Source: Gammaproteobacteria bacterium (lineage in GTDB: Bacteria > Pseudomonadota > Gammaproteobacteria > Methylococcales > Methylomonadaceae). Taken from it: DNA of 49,440 nucleotides. Shown piece by piece: positions 38,644 through 47,961 of this stretch. The DNA lies in assembly GCA_016874115.1 (NCBI GenBank), contig VGVA01000006.1:1-49440 (forward strand), read 5' to 3'. The number at the start of each line of letters is the position of its first letter. Position 1 is the stretch's first letter. Below the pieces are notes generated by a model. That model made no database searches and was not told where the DNA came from. It saw nothing but the letters and a program-made list of their open reading frames with translations. The position numbers were made by a program, and so were the translations under genes.

Positions 38644-39826
38644 GTTGAGACTCTAAATCCGTATTGATAACCTCGGCCAATCGAATCAATCCTCTCGACT
38701 TCGCCAATAAAGTTAGTCTCTCACCAACTTCCGAACATGCAAGCGGATTTAATCGAATGATACCTTCCGGATTTTCCCCGGCTTGAGCTATATCGTCATA
38801 AACATCCCTGACCACTGATTCTTCCCAATCGAAGCCAAAGCCGATGACATGACCATAATCCATATACACATCCCCATGACTGTCATCGCAGGGTGATATT
38901 CGACATTCGGAGGCTTTTAGTCCGGACTTTTCAACCCATTTCCAAACCTTGATCGTTTCCCGTATGAACTTGACCCACGGATTCTGGCAGATAGCCTGGT
39001 TTGATTTTCGCCAACCGGCCAGCATTCGCCTGATTTCACCAATTTCCGGCAACTCTCCGAACAGCGATTTGCAGTTATTGGTTAAGACCGATTTCAGATA
39101 ACCAATGCGATCCTCCAGATACTCTTGATCTTCTGTAATCTCGGTAAACGGATAAACTTTATTTTCCAAAAAGATTTCAGCCAATTCCCCGTCACTCAAA
39201 TGGCTTTGAGTTTCTAATGCTTCCTTTAGCGCATCCAGTTCCTCCCCCATCATCATCCAGTTCTTGGATAGATCATCGACCAACACACCTATACCACCAT
39301 TGAAGATCGTCCATTTCAGACAACCAGCCACGGCTTTGGCAAGTTCGCTATCCATGTCCAACAAGGAAAATTGAGAAAATCTTGGGTAAATACCCATCAC
39401 CAAGAAAACGCCTTCACTCTGGCTTTGCTGCATTTCAAAGCACAATGACTCGAAATCGTTATGCTCCAAGTCAATGCCTGCAATGCTCATCGATTCTTGG
39501 TTTAGGTGATCCATGATCTTGGCGACGACTGCCTGATAAAGCCGATAGACAGCCTCCCAATCAGCCGCTACAGCCTGATCGATTTCCTCTTCTTCGACCA
39601 GTCCCATCGAATGCGCTAACAAGATCATGCAGGAAATTCCGGGCCGATTGGCTTCATAATCGGCCTTGTCTCTTCGGCGGCGAATATCGTCGATCAAGTT
39701 ATTCAGGTCGGTTTCGATCCTGACTTGACCGAACAACTGACCTACAGCATCGGCAGTTGCTTGGGGTCGATACCCATCAATGCTCGATTGGACAATTTCG
39801 GAAGTTTCAGACTGAATTGAAAGCAT
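38630..39826 (-). CDS. PRTRC system protein F
   Basis: 398 residues, acidic and helical, with PGISCMILLAHSMGLVEEEE, GVFLVMGIYPRFSQFSLLDM, FNGGIGVLVDDLSKNWMMM and YMDYGHVIGFGFDWEESVV. Position between proteins C and B, and length, fit PRTRC protein F. No catalytic motif is apparent. The start ATG at 39826 has AGGAG about eleven bases upstream. A strong hairpin (39856-39878) lies just ahead of this gene. Confidence 0.8.
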   Translation of the reverse strand: MLSIQSETSEIVQSSIDGYRPQATADAVGQLFGQVRIETDLNNLIDDIRRRRDKADYEANRPGISCMILLAHSMGLVEEEEIDQAVAADWEAVYRLYQAVVAKIMDHLNQESMSIAGIDLEHNDFESLCFEMQQSQSEGVFLVMGIYPRFSQFSLLDMDSELAKAVAGCLKWTIFNGGIGVLVDDLSKNWMMMGEELDALKEALETQSHLSDGELAEIFLENKVYPFTEITEDQEYLEDRIGYLKSVLTNNCKSLFGELPEIGEIRRMLAGWRKSNQAICQNPWVKFIRETIKVWKWVEKSGLKASECRISPCDDSHGDVYMDYGHVIGFGFDWEESVVRDVYDDIAQAGENPEGIIRLNPLACSEVGERLTLLAKSRGLIRLAEVINTDLESQREAQ

Positions 39827-39855
39827 GGCGGCTCGTTCTCCTTGACGGGTTTATC

Positions 39856-39878
39856 AATGGGGGATTGGCTCCCCCATT
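39856..39878. promoter_or_regulatory. Intra-operon hairpin between PRTRC genes C and F
   Basis: AATGGGGGA (39856-39864) pairs perfectly with TCCCCCATT (39870-39878) across a five-base loop, in the 78-base gap between two co-directional PRTRC genes. No T-run follows on the minus strand, so it is more likely an RNA processing, stability or attenuation element than a full terminator. Confidence 0.55.
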
Positions 39879-39904
39879 CCTTTAGCAGGGCGATGCCGTG
39901 ATTA

Positions 39905-40126
39905 TCAGCCTTTGGTTTTGACTTCTTGATGCGGTTTGATGGCATAGTGCAGTTCCTCACCAACCAGTTCAGGTTCATTCAGTTCGACGTTGGCCAAATG
40001 GGGGTAAGACGCCGAATACAATTTAATCGCTTCTTCCGGCGACAAATCGGGGGCTGGGTCGGCCAATCGGATAGCCCCCATTTTGAAGACTCTGACAGGG
40101 CGGATGACAGTAGTAGTGTTGTCCAT
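39905..40126 (-). CDS. PRTRC system protein C
   Basis: 73 residues: IRPVRVFKMGAIRLADPAPD, LSPEEAIKLYSASYPHLANV, ELVGEELHYAIKPHQEVKTKG (last part quoted to 20). This is the characteristic PRTRC protein C, resembling a small ubiquitin-like fold (its strands VRVFKMG and LHYAIKP frame the central helix). It ends in a flexible basic tail with a terminal Gly, an attractive substrate for the ThiF protein of the cassette; that is inference. It lies 17 bases after protein E. Confidence 0.88.
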   Translation of the reverse strand: MDNTTTVIRPVRVFKMGAIRLADPAPDLSPEEAIKLYSASYPHLANVELNEPELVGEELHYAIKPHQEVKTKG

Positions 40127-40143
40127 GTTGAATTCCCAAAAAC

Positions 40144-40584
40144 TTAAAACAGCGATTTATCGGTAACAGCAATATCCGTAGGCTTTTCGTCTGCCTCGTC
40201 CTGATGACTTGCTTCTTCAAACCGGGATTTTTCTGTCGGTTTATCCGCCTGCTTGCTTTTAGCCGCCTCGGCCTTCGCTTGTTTTCCGGCTTCCTTGATT
40301 CGGCTCATGGCATTCTTCAAGTCGTTGTGGCCGTCTTCACGCACATCGGCAAAATCGGCCAGAGAACGCGGAAAATCCGCCTCCAGAGCTTTCGGGCTGG
40401 TTACCACATACAAAGGCATGGCCAATGCGGCTCTCAGTGCCTGAACAGTTTCAGGGGCTTTATCATCGACAGAGCCTTGCAGCACCGGCTGAACCAGTAC
40501 GGCCAGTTGATCACCCTTGCGGGTGACCGTAAATTGAATGCGCTCGTCGTTTTTGAGCATGTTATGGAAGGTTTCAAAGATCAT
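40144..40584 (-). CDS. PRTRC system protein E
   Basis: 146 residues from the ATG at 40584, one base after the ParB stop; a longer frame to 40725 lies inside parB. The N-terminal part (MIFETFHNMLKNDERIQFTV, TRKGDQLAVLVQPVLQG, RAALAMPLYVVTSPKALEAD) is typical of PRTRC protein E. The tail is Lys/Ala/Glu-rich and probably disordered. Function unknown; probably part of the same complex or pathway as C, F, B and A. Confidence 0.85.
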   Translation of the reverse strand: MIFETFHNMLKNDERIQFTVTRKGDQLAVLVQPVLQGSVDDKAPETVQALRAALAMPLYVVTSPKALEADFPRSLADFADVREDGHNDLKNAMSRIKEAGKQAKAEAAKSKQADKPTEKSRFEEASHQDEADEKPTDIAVTDKSLF

Positions 40585-40585
40585 A

Positions 40586-42802
40586 TTAAGCGGCCTCTTC
40601 TTCGGGGTCTTGTGTGTAACCATTGGTGTTTGAAGACATGGCTTCGTCCTCGTCGTCGAACCAATCCGAATCGCTGAGATAGCTGGAAGGTCTTGATGAT
40701 TCTTCCCCGTCCGAGTCCAAATCATCGAATTCGCCTGTCTTTGCCATCACAGCATCCAAGATCGCGCTTTCGTCGTTGCTGTTTGCGGCATCCGTACTTT
40801 GCAGATCGTCATCCATACCTTCAAAATCAGCTTGATCGCTTGAATCCTCGGTATCCGTCAATGACTCGCTCTCCGGCTCAACTGCCTGTTGAGAACCGAT
40901 TTCTTCCGCCCCTTCAACACCCGCTTCATCGGCTTGCGATTCAGTGGTTGGCTCGAACGAAACCGGCTCGACAACGGCGCTTTGCGTTTGAGTGTGCAAC
41001 GCCATGTCTTGATGACCATCTTCACCCATAAACTTCAAAACGCAACTCGGCACAAAACCAGTGAAGTCGTAACCGCACCCGAAAACCTCATCCAAGATTT
41101 CGTTGTTTTTCTTTTTCGTCAGCGCAGCAATTTTGTGTTTTTCACTTTGCTTTTCGTAATGCTCGACGAATGACAAACCAGCACCGTTTACTGCTTCCCG
41201 CAGTACGCCTTCGATACCGGCCTTGGTGAAGGAACCCAAAAACTCCCTGTCCAGAATGAAATGGTCAGCTAATCTCGCTTTCGTCACATTCAACACGGAC
41301 ATAGCGCCTTTCACCCATGTCTTGTTCAGAATCGGCTGGGTTTTTTCATGCTCACCCAGCAAATGGCTCAACAGCCGGTGATTGAAGGCCAGCGTTTCTT
41401 CGATACCCAAGAATGATAGTGCCTTCACGAATCCTTCGATTTCGCTACCAATTCTTGTCGGGTCTTTTAAGGGGGCAGGCATTTTCTCAATCGGCAACGA
41501 ACTTCTTACCAGCCGATACAGCGCAAAGGTGTTTACACACAACACGGCCAGCTTGTTATCTGCGATCTGGTTTGCCCCTAAATTGCGATAGAAGGCCTCG
41601 ATCTTCTCAATCACCCTGGCAGGGGGAATCGCCGCGCTGGCATTGCCGGTATCGCTCTCGTTTTCATCAACTTCGTTATTGGAAACGTCAGGAGTTTTCC
41701 CTGTTGTTTGCTGGTTTGGCTTAGTTGATTTCTTGGTCGAAGCCTTGCCTTTGTCGTTACTGGCAGGGGTGGATGCCGTTTTAAAGCTCTCTTGATAACC
41801 GGCAACCTTGTCTTTGTGGCAATCCAGATTAAAGCAGCAATCTTCGGTGATCCGCCCTAGACGATCCGGCGAAGTAGACAACAAAGCGCCGAAGTGGGCG
41901 CATTGTCTGCAACCTTGCTCAAGCTGGGCTTTGCCTACGCCTTCCGCACCGGACTGGCAAATGATCTTGTAGGAATCCGGTCTTCTTTCTGTGTCGAGAA
42001 AAACGACTGCGTACTGTTCGGACAATGACGCCTTTTTCTCTAACATGGCCGCTTCGGTTTTTTGCTCAAAGCAGGCCCGATTCGCGCACCGGCCTTCGCT
42101 GATATGTTCCTCGAACAGGCTGGATTGCATGCTGGAATTATGGGGGCAACCATTGCAACCCGCCTTATCGAAAGTGGCTTTCGACAATTCCAATGCAAAC
42201 GATGCCAGCCTGCTTTTCAGTTCCGCAACCGAGTAGCCATTTTCGAGAATTTTGGCTAGAGTAGCCGTCTGGAAGTCGCTGGGGAGTTGCGAGAGCAATT
42301 CAGCATGACCCAGTTTGATTTTGCGCTCGGTCAGCGCATCGAGGACTTCCGGAGCAGCGTGAAGCAGAAATAACCGCGCATCGAACTTTACACAACTCCA
42401 ACCCAAAAGCCGTAACGCCTCACCTTTATCACCACCGCAATCAGTTAGCACATCCCTTGCCGCCACCGCTTCTTCGGCTGGACTCATATCAGCCCTTTGC
42501 GAATTTTCGACGGTGGCAATCAATCTGGCTTCCCTGTCGCTCAGGGTACGCACCACGGCTGGAATTTCCACCAAACCCGCTTCATTTGCCGCCCTCCACC
42601 GGCGCTCACCAGCAACCACCCAGTAGCCATTTCCATCGGCTACCGGCCTGACAATGATCGGCTGAATCACGCCCTCAGCCAATACCGAAACGACTAATTG
42701 TTGAAATTCATAGTTATCAAAGAATTTGCGAGGATTGAATCCCTCTTGAACACTGACTTGATCGACAGGCAGTTTTGTGAATTCTGCTTGATTGGTTTGC
42801 AT
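40586..42802 (-). CDS. PRTRC system ParB-family protein
   Basis: 738 residues from the ATG at 42802, which has GGAG six bases upstream; an ATG at 42814 is also in frame. The N-terminal ParB domain reads EGFNPRKFFDNYEFQQLVVS then WVVAGERRWRAANEAGL and ENSQRADMSPAEEAVAARDV. The middle has Cys clusters (CNGCPHNSSM, RCANRACF, CRQCAHFG, CCFNLDCHK) that probably bind zinc. The C-terminal 150 residues are acidic and low-complexity. It heads the PRTRC run. It is unlike the short ParB at 4.0-5.0 kb and has no ParA of its own nearby. Confidence 0.88.
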   Translation of the reverse strand: MQTNQAEFTKLPVDQVSVQEGFNPRKFFDNYEFQQLVVSVLAEGVIQPIIVRPVADGNGYWVVAGERRWRAANEAGLVEIPAVVRTLSDREARLIATVENSQRADMSPAEEAVAARDVLTDCGGDKGEALRLLGWSCVKFDARLFLLHAAPEVLDALTERKIKLGHAELLSQLPSDFQTATLAKILENGYSVAELKSRLASFALELSKATFDKAGCNGCPHNSSMQSSLFEEHISEGRCANRACFEQKTEAAMLEKKASLSEQYAVVFLDTERRPDSYKIICQSGAEGVGKAQLEQGCRQCAHFGALLSTSPDRLGRITEDCCFNLDCHKDKVAGYQESFKTASTPASNDKGKASTKKSTKPNQQTTGKTPDVSNNEVDENESDTGNASAAIPPARVIEKIEAFYRNLGANQIADNKLAVLCVNTFALYRLVRSSLPIEKMPAPLKDPTRIGSEIEGFVKALSFLGIEETLAFNHRLLSHLLGEHEKTQPILNKTWVKGAMSVLNVTKARLADHFILDREFLGSFTKAGIEGVLREAVNGAGLSFVEHYEKQSEKHKIAALTKKKNNEILDEVFGCGYDFTGFVPSCVLKFMGEDGHQDMALHTQTQSAVVEPVSFEPTTESQADEAGVEGAEEIGSQQAVEPESESLTDTEDSSDQADFEGMDDDLQSTDAANSNDESAILDAVMAKTGEFDDLDSDGEESSRPSSYLSDSDWFDDEDEAMSSNTNGYTQDPEEEAA

Positions 42803-43023
42803 GATTTTCTCCATAGCTGTACCACTATTTAGGCTTCCCGAAAAAGCGGCTTGGTTAATAAAAACTCCAGCGATAGATTCTCATGGCCCCTTTCTTATGC
42901 AAGCCGGTTTTGGCGAATTTTTACAGTTTTTTAAGACAAAAAATTTATTTCCCGCGACACGGATATTGATTCAACCAAACAAGGTTTTGGTTATTTCAGA
43001 ATTAAAGATGTACGAGGAAATAC

Positions 43024-43239
43024 ATGAAAATCACCAAGTACAAGCTAAACAATATTCAACATGAATACTCAGTCAGATATTACCTGTCAGGATTCAAATG
43101 TATTTCTGATGGAATGATTTGCTGGGTTATTCCCGACAGAAATGGAGAGGCGCTTTTCGAGTCTTGTTCAAAGTCTGTTATTTGGCTGCATGACATTCTT
43201 GTTGAATTACTGGATGCCAGGTTTATTACTAAAAATTAG
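43024..43239 (+). CDS. Small protein of unknown function
   Basis: 71 residues: MKITKYKLNNIQHEYSVRYY, GFKCISDGMICWVIPDRNGE, FESCSKSVIWLHDILVELLD. GAGGAA stands just before the ATG. The Trp/Cys pattern and start signal favour a real small gene over chance, but no family was recognised and it is isolated from its neighbours. Confidence 0.5.
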   Translation: MKITKYKLNNIQHEYSVRYYLSGFKCISDGMICWVIPDRNGEALFESCSKSVIWLHDILVELLDARFITKN

Positions 43240-43531
43240 TATTGGTATCCATATATGACAATTTTTGAGAGGCTGGCTAGATACTCATCTTTCTAATATG
43301 AATTTGTCCGAGGCGAAGTAACCGACAGCCAGTAATTGTTCAGACCCTACCGCTCGAAACTAATAAACCGTCATTTCGGCAGGGAGTGCCTGTATGACGA
43401 GCTTCTTGAAAGGGGGGCTGAATAATTACGACAGCCACAATACCCCTGGACAGGGAATCAGGCAAAAATGATGCTTGCATGACTCCAGACCTCAATTTTC
43501 AGGCGGCAACCTCCATCCGTCGATAAATGGT

Positions 43532-43584
43532 TGTTTATGGGTGTAAATATAGATTGACTTATGGCTGTTTATGGGTGTAAATAT
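43532..43584 (+). promoter_or_regulatory. Two 19-bp direct repeats around the fic promoter
   Basis: TGTTTATGGGTGTAAATAT occurs at 43532-43550 and again, identical, at 43566-43584 (34-base step). TTGACT (43554-43559) and TAAATA (43578-43583), 18 bases apart, could be the -35 and -10; the second repeat then covers the -10. Each repeat is itself weakly symmetric (TTTA...TAAA). A repressor, possibly the winged-helix tail of the Fic protein itself, could bind here. Confidence 0.6.
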
Positions 43585-43600
43585 GGAAAAATAGGACGAC

Positions 43601-44653
43601 ATGATGCTGAATACCGACACTATCGAGATCACGCCTGAATTGCTGGCTCTTATCGCTGAGATTGATGAATTCAAAGGAGCTTGGCTTGCCCTGGGCACTT
43701 TGGCGCCCGAGCGATTGAGCGCATTGCGGCGTGTAGCAACCATAGAAAGTATTGGTTCTTCAACCCGCATTGAAGGAAGCAAATTATCGGATCGGGATGT
43801 TGAGAGGCTGTTAAGTAATCTCGAAATCAAGTCTTTCGCTACGCGAGATGAGCAGGAAGTCGCAGGCTATGCCGAGGTCATGGACACCCTCTTCAATGCT
43901 TGGGCGGACATCAGGATAACCGAGAACCATATCAGGCAGCTCCATCGTGACCTTCTGATTTATAGCTACAAGGACGAATGGCATCGAGGCAATTACAAAA
44001 CTTCGTCGAATAGCGTGGCCGCTTTCGATGAGAATGGCCAGCAGATCGGCATTGTTTTTGAAACAGCCAAGCCCTTCGACACACCGCGTCTTATGGCCGA
44101 ACTGGTCGATTGGCTGAATAAAGCCCGCGATACTCGCGGCTTACATCCTTTGCTGATGATCGGCGTGTTCGCCGTCGTGTTTTTAGAAATCCATCCTTTT
44201 CAGGATGGAAATGGTCGGTTGAGCCGGATTTTGACCACGCTACTTTTGTTGCAGGCGGGCTATGCCTATGTGCCGTACAGCTCACTTGAGAGCATCATAG
44301 AGCACAGCAAGGAATCCTACTATCTCGCCTTGCGTCAAACGCAAGGTTCGATTCGCACCGATGCGCCGAACTGGCAACCGTGGCTAAGATTTTTCTTGCG
44401 AGCCTTGCACCAACAGATGAAGCGCCTTGCCGTCAAGGTTGAACGTGAAAAGCTGATCGTTGCTGCTCTTCCCGAACTGGCAGTGCAAATTGTTGACCAC
44501 GCCCGTAACCACGGGCGGGTAACGATGGGCAACATGATTCGACTGACCGGCATCAGCCGCAATACGTTGAAAGAACATTTTCGCAAGCTGGTGGAAAACG
44601 GCCACCTTGTTCGGCATGGAACGGGCAAAGGTTCATGGTACTCCTTACCGTGA
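43601..44653 (+). CDS. Fic-family protein with C-terminal winged helix
   Basis: 350 residues (ATG 43601, or the next ATG at 43604). An N-terminal inhibitory helix with SSTRIEGS, matching [S/T]xxxE[G/N], precedes the Fic core, so activity is probably self-restrained. The core motif is HPFQDGNGRLSR (His198 onward), complete for AMP transfer. The flap is in HRGNYKTSSNSVAAF. The C-terminal 80 residues form a winged HTH (RVTMGNMIRLTGISRNTLKE). Fic enzymes AMPylate a target protein. Next to a helicase and type III-like methyltransferase it may guard that system, but many such Fic proteins are autonomous regulators. Confidence 0.9.
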   Translation: MMLNTDTIEITPELLALIAEIDEFKGAWLALGTLAPERLSALRRVATIESIGSSTRIEGSKLSDRDVERLLSNLEIKSFATRDEQEVAGYAEVMDTLFNAWADIRITENHIRQLHRDLLIYSYKDEWHRGNYKTSSNSVAAFDENGQQIGIVFETAKPFDTPRLMAELVDWLNKARDTRGLHPLLMIGVFAVVFLEIHPFQDGNGRLSRILTTLLLLQAGYAYVPYSSLESIIEHSKESYYLALRQTQGSIRTDAPNWQPWLRFFLRALHQQMKRLAVKVEREKLIVAALPELAVQIVDHARNHGRVTMGNMIRLTGISRNTLKEHFRKLVENGHLVRHGTGKGSWYSLP

Positions 44654-44751
44654 ATTTAAATTCCGTAATAAAGCCACTTAAACGGATTTTACTGCTAACA
44701 GGGTGTTTAATTCAGAAAATGCACACATTTTTTTGAACGAGAACAATTTTA

Positions 44752-47700
44752 ATGAAGCTTATTAAAAACAGCGGTAACGAGAGGGTTATCGATGAGCTGC
44801 GCAAGTGCCTGACAACACAGGCAACACTCGATATAGCATCACCTTCTTTTTCGCTGTTTGCCTTCGGAGAAGTGCGGGAACTCCTGCATAAACTCGATAA
44901 ATGCCGCGTGGTATTGCCCAACGCCAAAGCGGACGATCTAGGTATTGTTGATTCTATAGCCGACCGTTCATTTCGTAACCGCCTTCAAACCCGCTGGCTA
45001 GCGAAGCAGTGCGCCGATTGGATTGAGAAGACCACAGAAATTAAGCGTGTTCCTGGGGTTATTCCGCAAGCGACTCTTATCACCGAAAGTTCGGAAAAAG
45101 CGCTCAATCGCGTCATTACCGGCAATTGTTCTTTTTCGACGGAAGGACTGGGTATTACCCCTGGCAACCAGTTTGGCCTTATCCAGCTTTCCGAGAGTGC
45201 CGAAGAATGTGCGCTTCTCGGCTCCTGGTTTACATCCCTATGGGACAGTTTGCCCGCCACCCCAGAAGCAAAAAATGACTTCCTTTCCATGCTCAAGGAG
45301 TTGATCGAACATAAGGAGCCATCCCTCGTTTACTATTTGATCCTCTACCGGCTTTTCAAAGATATGGGCGAGGAGCTGGACGAAGAGCGCATTATTAAAT
45401 CCGCGACCGGTATCCGCAACACAACCGTCTGGAAGAAGTTATACAAATTTCAGCGTGATGGCGTGGTGGGCGCTATCGACAAGCTAGAGCGGCATGGCGG
45501 CTGCATCATCGCCGATAGCGTAGGCTTGGGTAAAACTTTCGAAGCCTTGGCTATCATCAAATACTATGAACTTCGCAACGACCGTGTGTTGGTTCTTGTG
45601 CCTAAACGCTTGCGGGACAACTGGACGCTCTATAAGGCCAATGACCGTCGCAATAGTTTGGCTTCCGACCGTTTCAACTATGATGTGCTTAATCATACCG
45701 ATTTATCGCGGGACGGCGGTTTGTCAGGCGACATTGACCTCAACCACGTCAATTGGGGCAATTATGACCTGGTAGTCATTGATGAATCTCACAACTTCCG
45801 GAACAAGGCCACCCACAAAGACCGTGAGACCCGCTATGACCGCCTTATGCGCCGGATCATCCAGCAAGGCGTGAAAACCCGCGTGCTGATGCTCTCCGCC
45901 ACGCCGGTCAACAATCGTCTTGCCGACTTGAAAAACCAGATTGCTTTTGTGACCGAGGGCGACGATACCGCGCTATTCGATCACGGCATTCCCAGTATTG
46001 AAACGACCGTCCGCCAGGCACAACTCCAGTTCAACCGCTGGCTTGCCCTGGAAGACACGGATCGCAAGCCGGCACGGCTTATGGATATGCTCGGCTTCGA
46101 TTACTTCAAGCTGCTCGATATGCTTACCATTGCCCGCTCGCGCAAACACATTGAGAAATACTACGGCACGGCGGAAACCGGTAAGTTTCCGGAGCGATTA
46201 AAGCCTATCAACATCAAGCCGGACGTGGATTTATCCGGCGAATTCCGCTCCATTCGGGAGATCAATAACGAAATTCGCCGTCTCACGTTGGCCGCTTATG
46301 CGCCGCTTCGCTATGTTTTGCCGCATAAACAGGCGGCCTATGACGCGAAGTACAGCACCAAAATTCGCGGCGGCGAAAGTTTTTTCCGGCAAGCCGACCG
46401 TGAAGAAAGCTTGGTTCACCTACTGCGCGTCAATGTCCTTAAACGGATGGAAAGCGCCGTATCGTCTTTTTCGCTGACACTTGAGCGACAGCTTGCCGAC
46501 GTAAAAGCCACGCTCGCCAAGCTGGAAACGCATGAAAGTAGCATTGAAGAAATCGACATTGAAGATGTGGATGTGGATGATGCCGCGTTTGAAAGTCTTC
46601 TGGTCGGGCGTAAAGTGCGGGTGTTGTTGCAAGACGTGGATTTAGTGCGTTGGCGGCAAGACCTCACCGAAGACCGCAACAGGCTTGCCACTTTGCTTTC
46701 GGCGGCTCGACAAGTAAACCCTGACCGCGATGCGAAATTAGCCGCATTGCGGCAAGTTATTACGCAAAAAGTGACAAACCCGATCAATACAGGCAACCGT
46801 AAGGTGATCGTATTTACCGCCTTCGCCGATACCGCCCACTATCTGTATCAGCAACTTGCGCCGTGGGCGCATGAGAAACTGGGACTGAATACCGCCATTC
46901 TTACCGGCACTGGGCGCAACAAAACCACGCTGCCTAATCTGCGCAACGACCTGGCGAGTATCCTCACCGCATTCTCGCCACGCTCCAAGGAACGTCCGGA
47001 AGAGTTAGCCAACGAGGGAGAACTCGACCTTCTCATTGCGACAGACTGCATTTCCGAAGGGCAAAATCTTCAAGATTGCGACACGCTCATCAACTATGAC
47101 ATTCACTGGAATCCGGTTCGGATCATTCAGCGCTTCGGGCGAATTGACCGTATCGGTTCGATTAACACGCTTATCCAGCTCGTCAACTTCTGGCCGAATA
47201 TCGAGCTGGAGGAATATATCAACCTGGAACAACGGGTAAGCGGGCGGATGGTCTTACTGGACATTTCCGCCACCGGCGAGGAAAACGTCATCGAACAGCA
47301 ATCCGGCAACCAGATGAACGACCTGGAGTATCGCCGCAAACAGCTTTTGAAGCTTCAGGATACTGTCATCGACCTGGAAGACCTAAGCAGCGGCGTTTCG
47401 ATTGCCGATTTGACGCTCACCGATTTCCGCATTGATCTAGCGGGCTTTCTTAAAGACCATCAGGATCGCTTAGATAGCTTGCCGCTTGGCACCTTTGCCG
47501 TCACTACCACAGACGATCTAGGCGAAACGGCCATCCCTTCGGGTGTGGTTTTCTGTTTGCGTGCCGTAGGCGACGCGGCCTTGAATGTGGTGGAGCCTGG
47601 CTATCCCCTCGCACCCCATTACCTGGTTCACATTGGCGATGATGGTGCCGTATTGCTGCCATTCAACCAAGCAAAGCAGGTTCTCGACCGGCTCAAGAAA

Positions 47701-47961
47701 CTCTGTATCGGGCGTGATTTACCGGATGCCGTGGCTTGTGCCCGCTTCGATAAAACCACGCGCGACGGCAAAGAAATGAATGCCGTACAGGATTTGCTCG
47801 CCAAAGCCGTTGCCTCTATTGTCGGCAAGAAAGAAGAGCGGGCGGTCGCCAGCCTGTTTACCCCCGGCGGCACGCACGCCCAGAAAGGCGAATTTCAAGG
47901 CATTAACGATTTCGAGGTCGTGGCCTTTTTGGTCATCCTGCCGGAATCCGTCCCCGCATGA
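44752..47961 (+). CDS. SNF2-like helicase (PLD-like N-terminus), defence-associated
   Basis: 1069 residues. The N-terminal 150 residues resemble a phospholipase-D-like fold without a clear HKD motif. The helicase core has KLYKFQRDGVVGAIDKL (Q-motif), IIADSVGLGKTFEAL (Walker A, about 252-259), VVIDESHNFRN (Walker B, about 341-348), LMLSATPVNNR (about 378) and, in the C-terminal lobe, ATDCISEGQNLQDC then FGRIDRIGS (about 763-803). The stop overlaps the DUF4391 gene by ATGA. In similar loci the order is helicase, DUF4391, DNA methyltransferase, restriction subunit, i.e. a type III-like modification/restriction island. Confidence 0.85.
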   Translation: MKLIKNSGNERVIDELRKCLTTQATLDIASPSFSLFAFGEVRELLHKLDKCRVVLPNAKADDLGIVDSIADRSFRNRLQTRWLAKQCADWIEKTTEIKRVPGVIPQATLITESSEKALNRVITGNCSFSTEGLGITPGNQFGLIQLSESAEECALLGSWFTSLWDSLPATPEAKNDFLSMLKELIEHKEPSLVYYLILYRLFKDMGEELDEERIIKSATGIRNTTVWKKLYKFQRDGVVGAIDKLERHGGCIIADSVGLGKTFEALAIIKYYELRNDRVLVLVPKRLRDNWTLYKANDRRNSLASDRFNYDVLNHTDLSRDGGLSGDIDLNHVNWGNYDLVVIDESHNFRNKATHKDRETRYDRLMRRIIQQGVKTRVLMLSATPVNNRLADLKNQIAFVTEGDDTALFDHGIPSIETTVRQAQLQFNRWLALEDTDRKPARLMDMLGFDYFKLLDMLTIARSRKHIEKYYGTAETGKFPERLKPINIKPDVDLSGEFRSIREINNEIRRLTLAAYAPLRYVLPHKQAAYDAKYSTKIRGGESFFRQADREESLVHLLRVNVLKRMESAVSSFSLTLERQLADVKATLAKLETHESSIEEIDIEDVDVDDAAFESLLVGRKVRVLLQDVDLVRWRQDLTEDRNRLATLLSAARQVNPDRDAKLAALRQVITQKVTNPINTGNRKVIVFTAFADTAHYLYQQLAPWAHEKLGLNTAILTGTGRNKTTLPNLRNDLASILTAFSPRSKERPEELANEGELDLLIATDCISEGQNLQDCDTLINYDIHWNPVRIIQRFGRIDRIGSINTLIQLVNFWPNIELEEYINLEQRVSGRMVLLDISATGEENVIEQQSGNQMNDLEYRRKQLLKLQDTVIDLEDLSSGVSIADLTLTDFRIDLAGFLKDHQDRLDSLPLGTFAVTTTDDLGETAIPSGVVFCLRAVGDAALNVVEPGYPLAPHYLVHIGDDGAVLLPFNQAKQVLDRLKKLCIGRDLPDAVACARFDKTTRDGKEMNAVQDLLAKAVASIVGKKEERAVASLFTPGGTHAQKGEFQGINDFEVVAFLVILPESVPA

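Larger units (their letters stand above)
42803..43600. other. Control region between PRTRC cassette and defence island
   Basis: Apart from one small plus-strand gene (43024-43239) and the repeats before fic (43532-43584), this stretch holds no supportable gene. It should contain the promoter of the long PRTRC run (minus strand, near 42810-42900) and that of the Fic gene. Inverted CCGACAGCCAGT-type sequences are present but no strong hairpin was seen. Confidence 0.4.
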
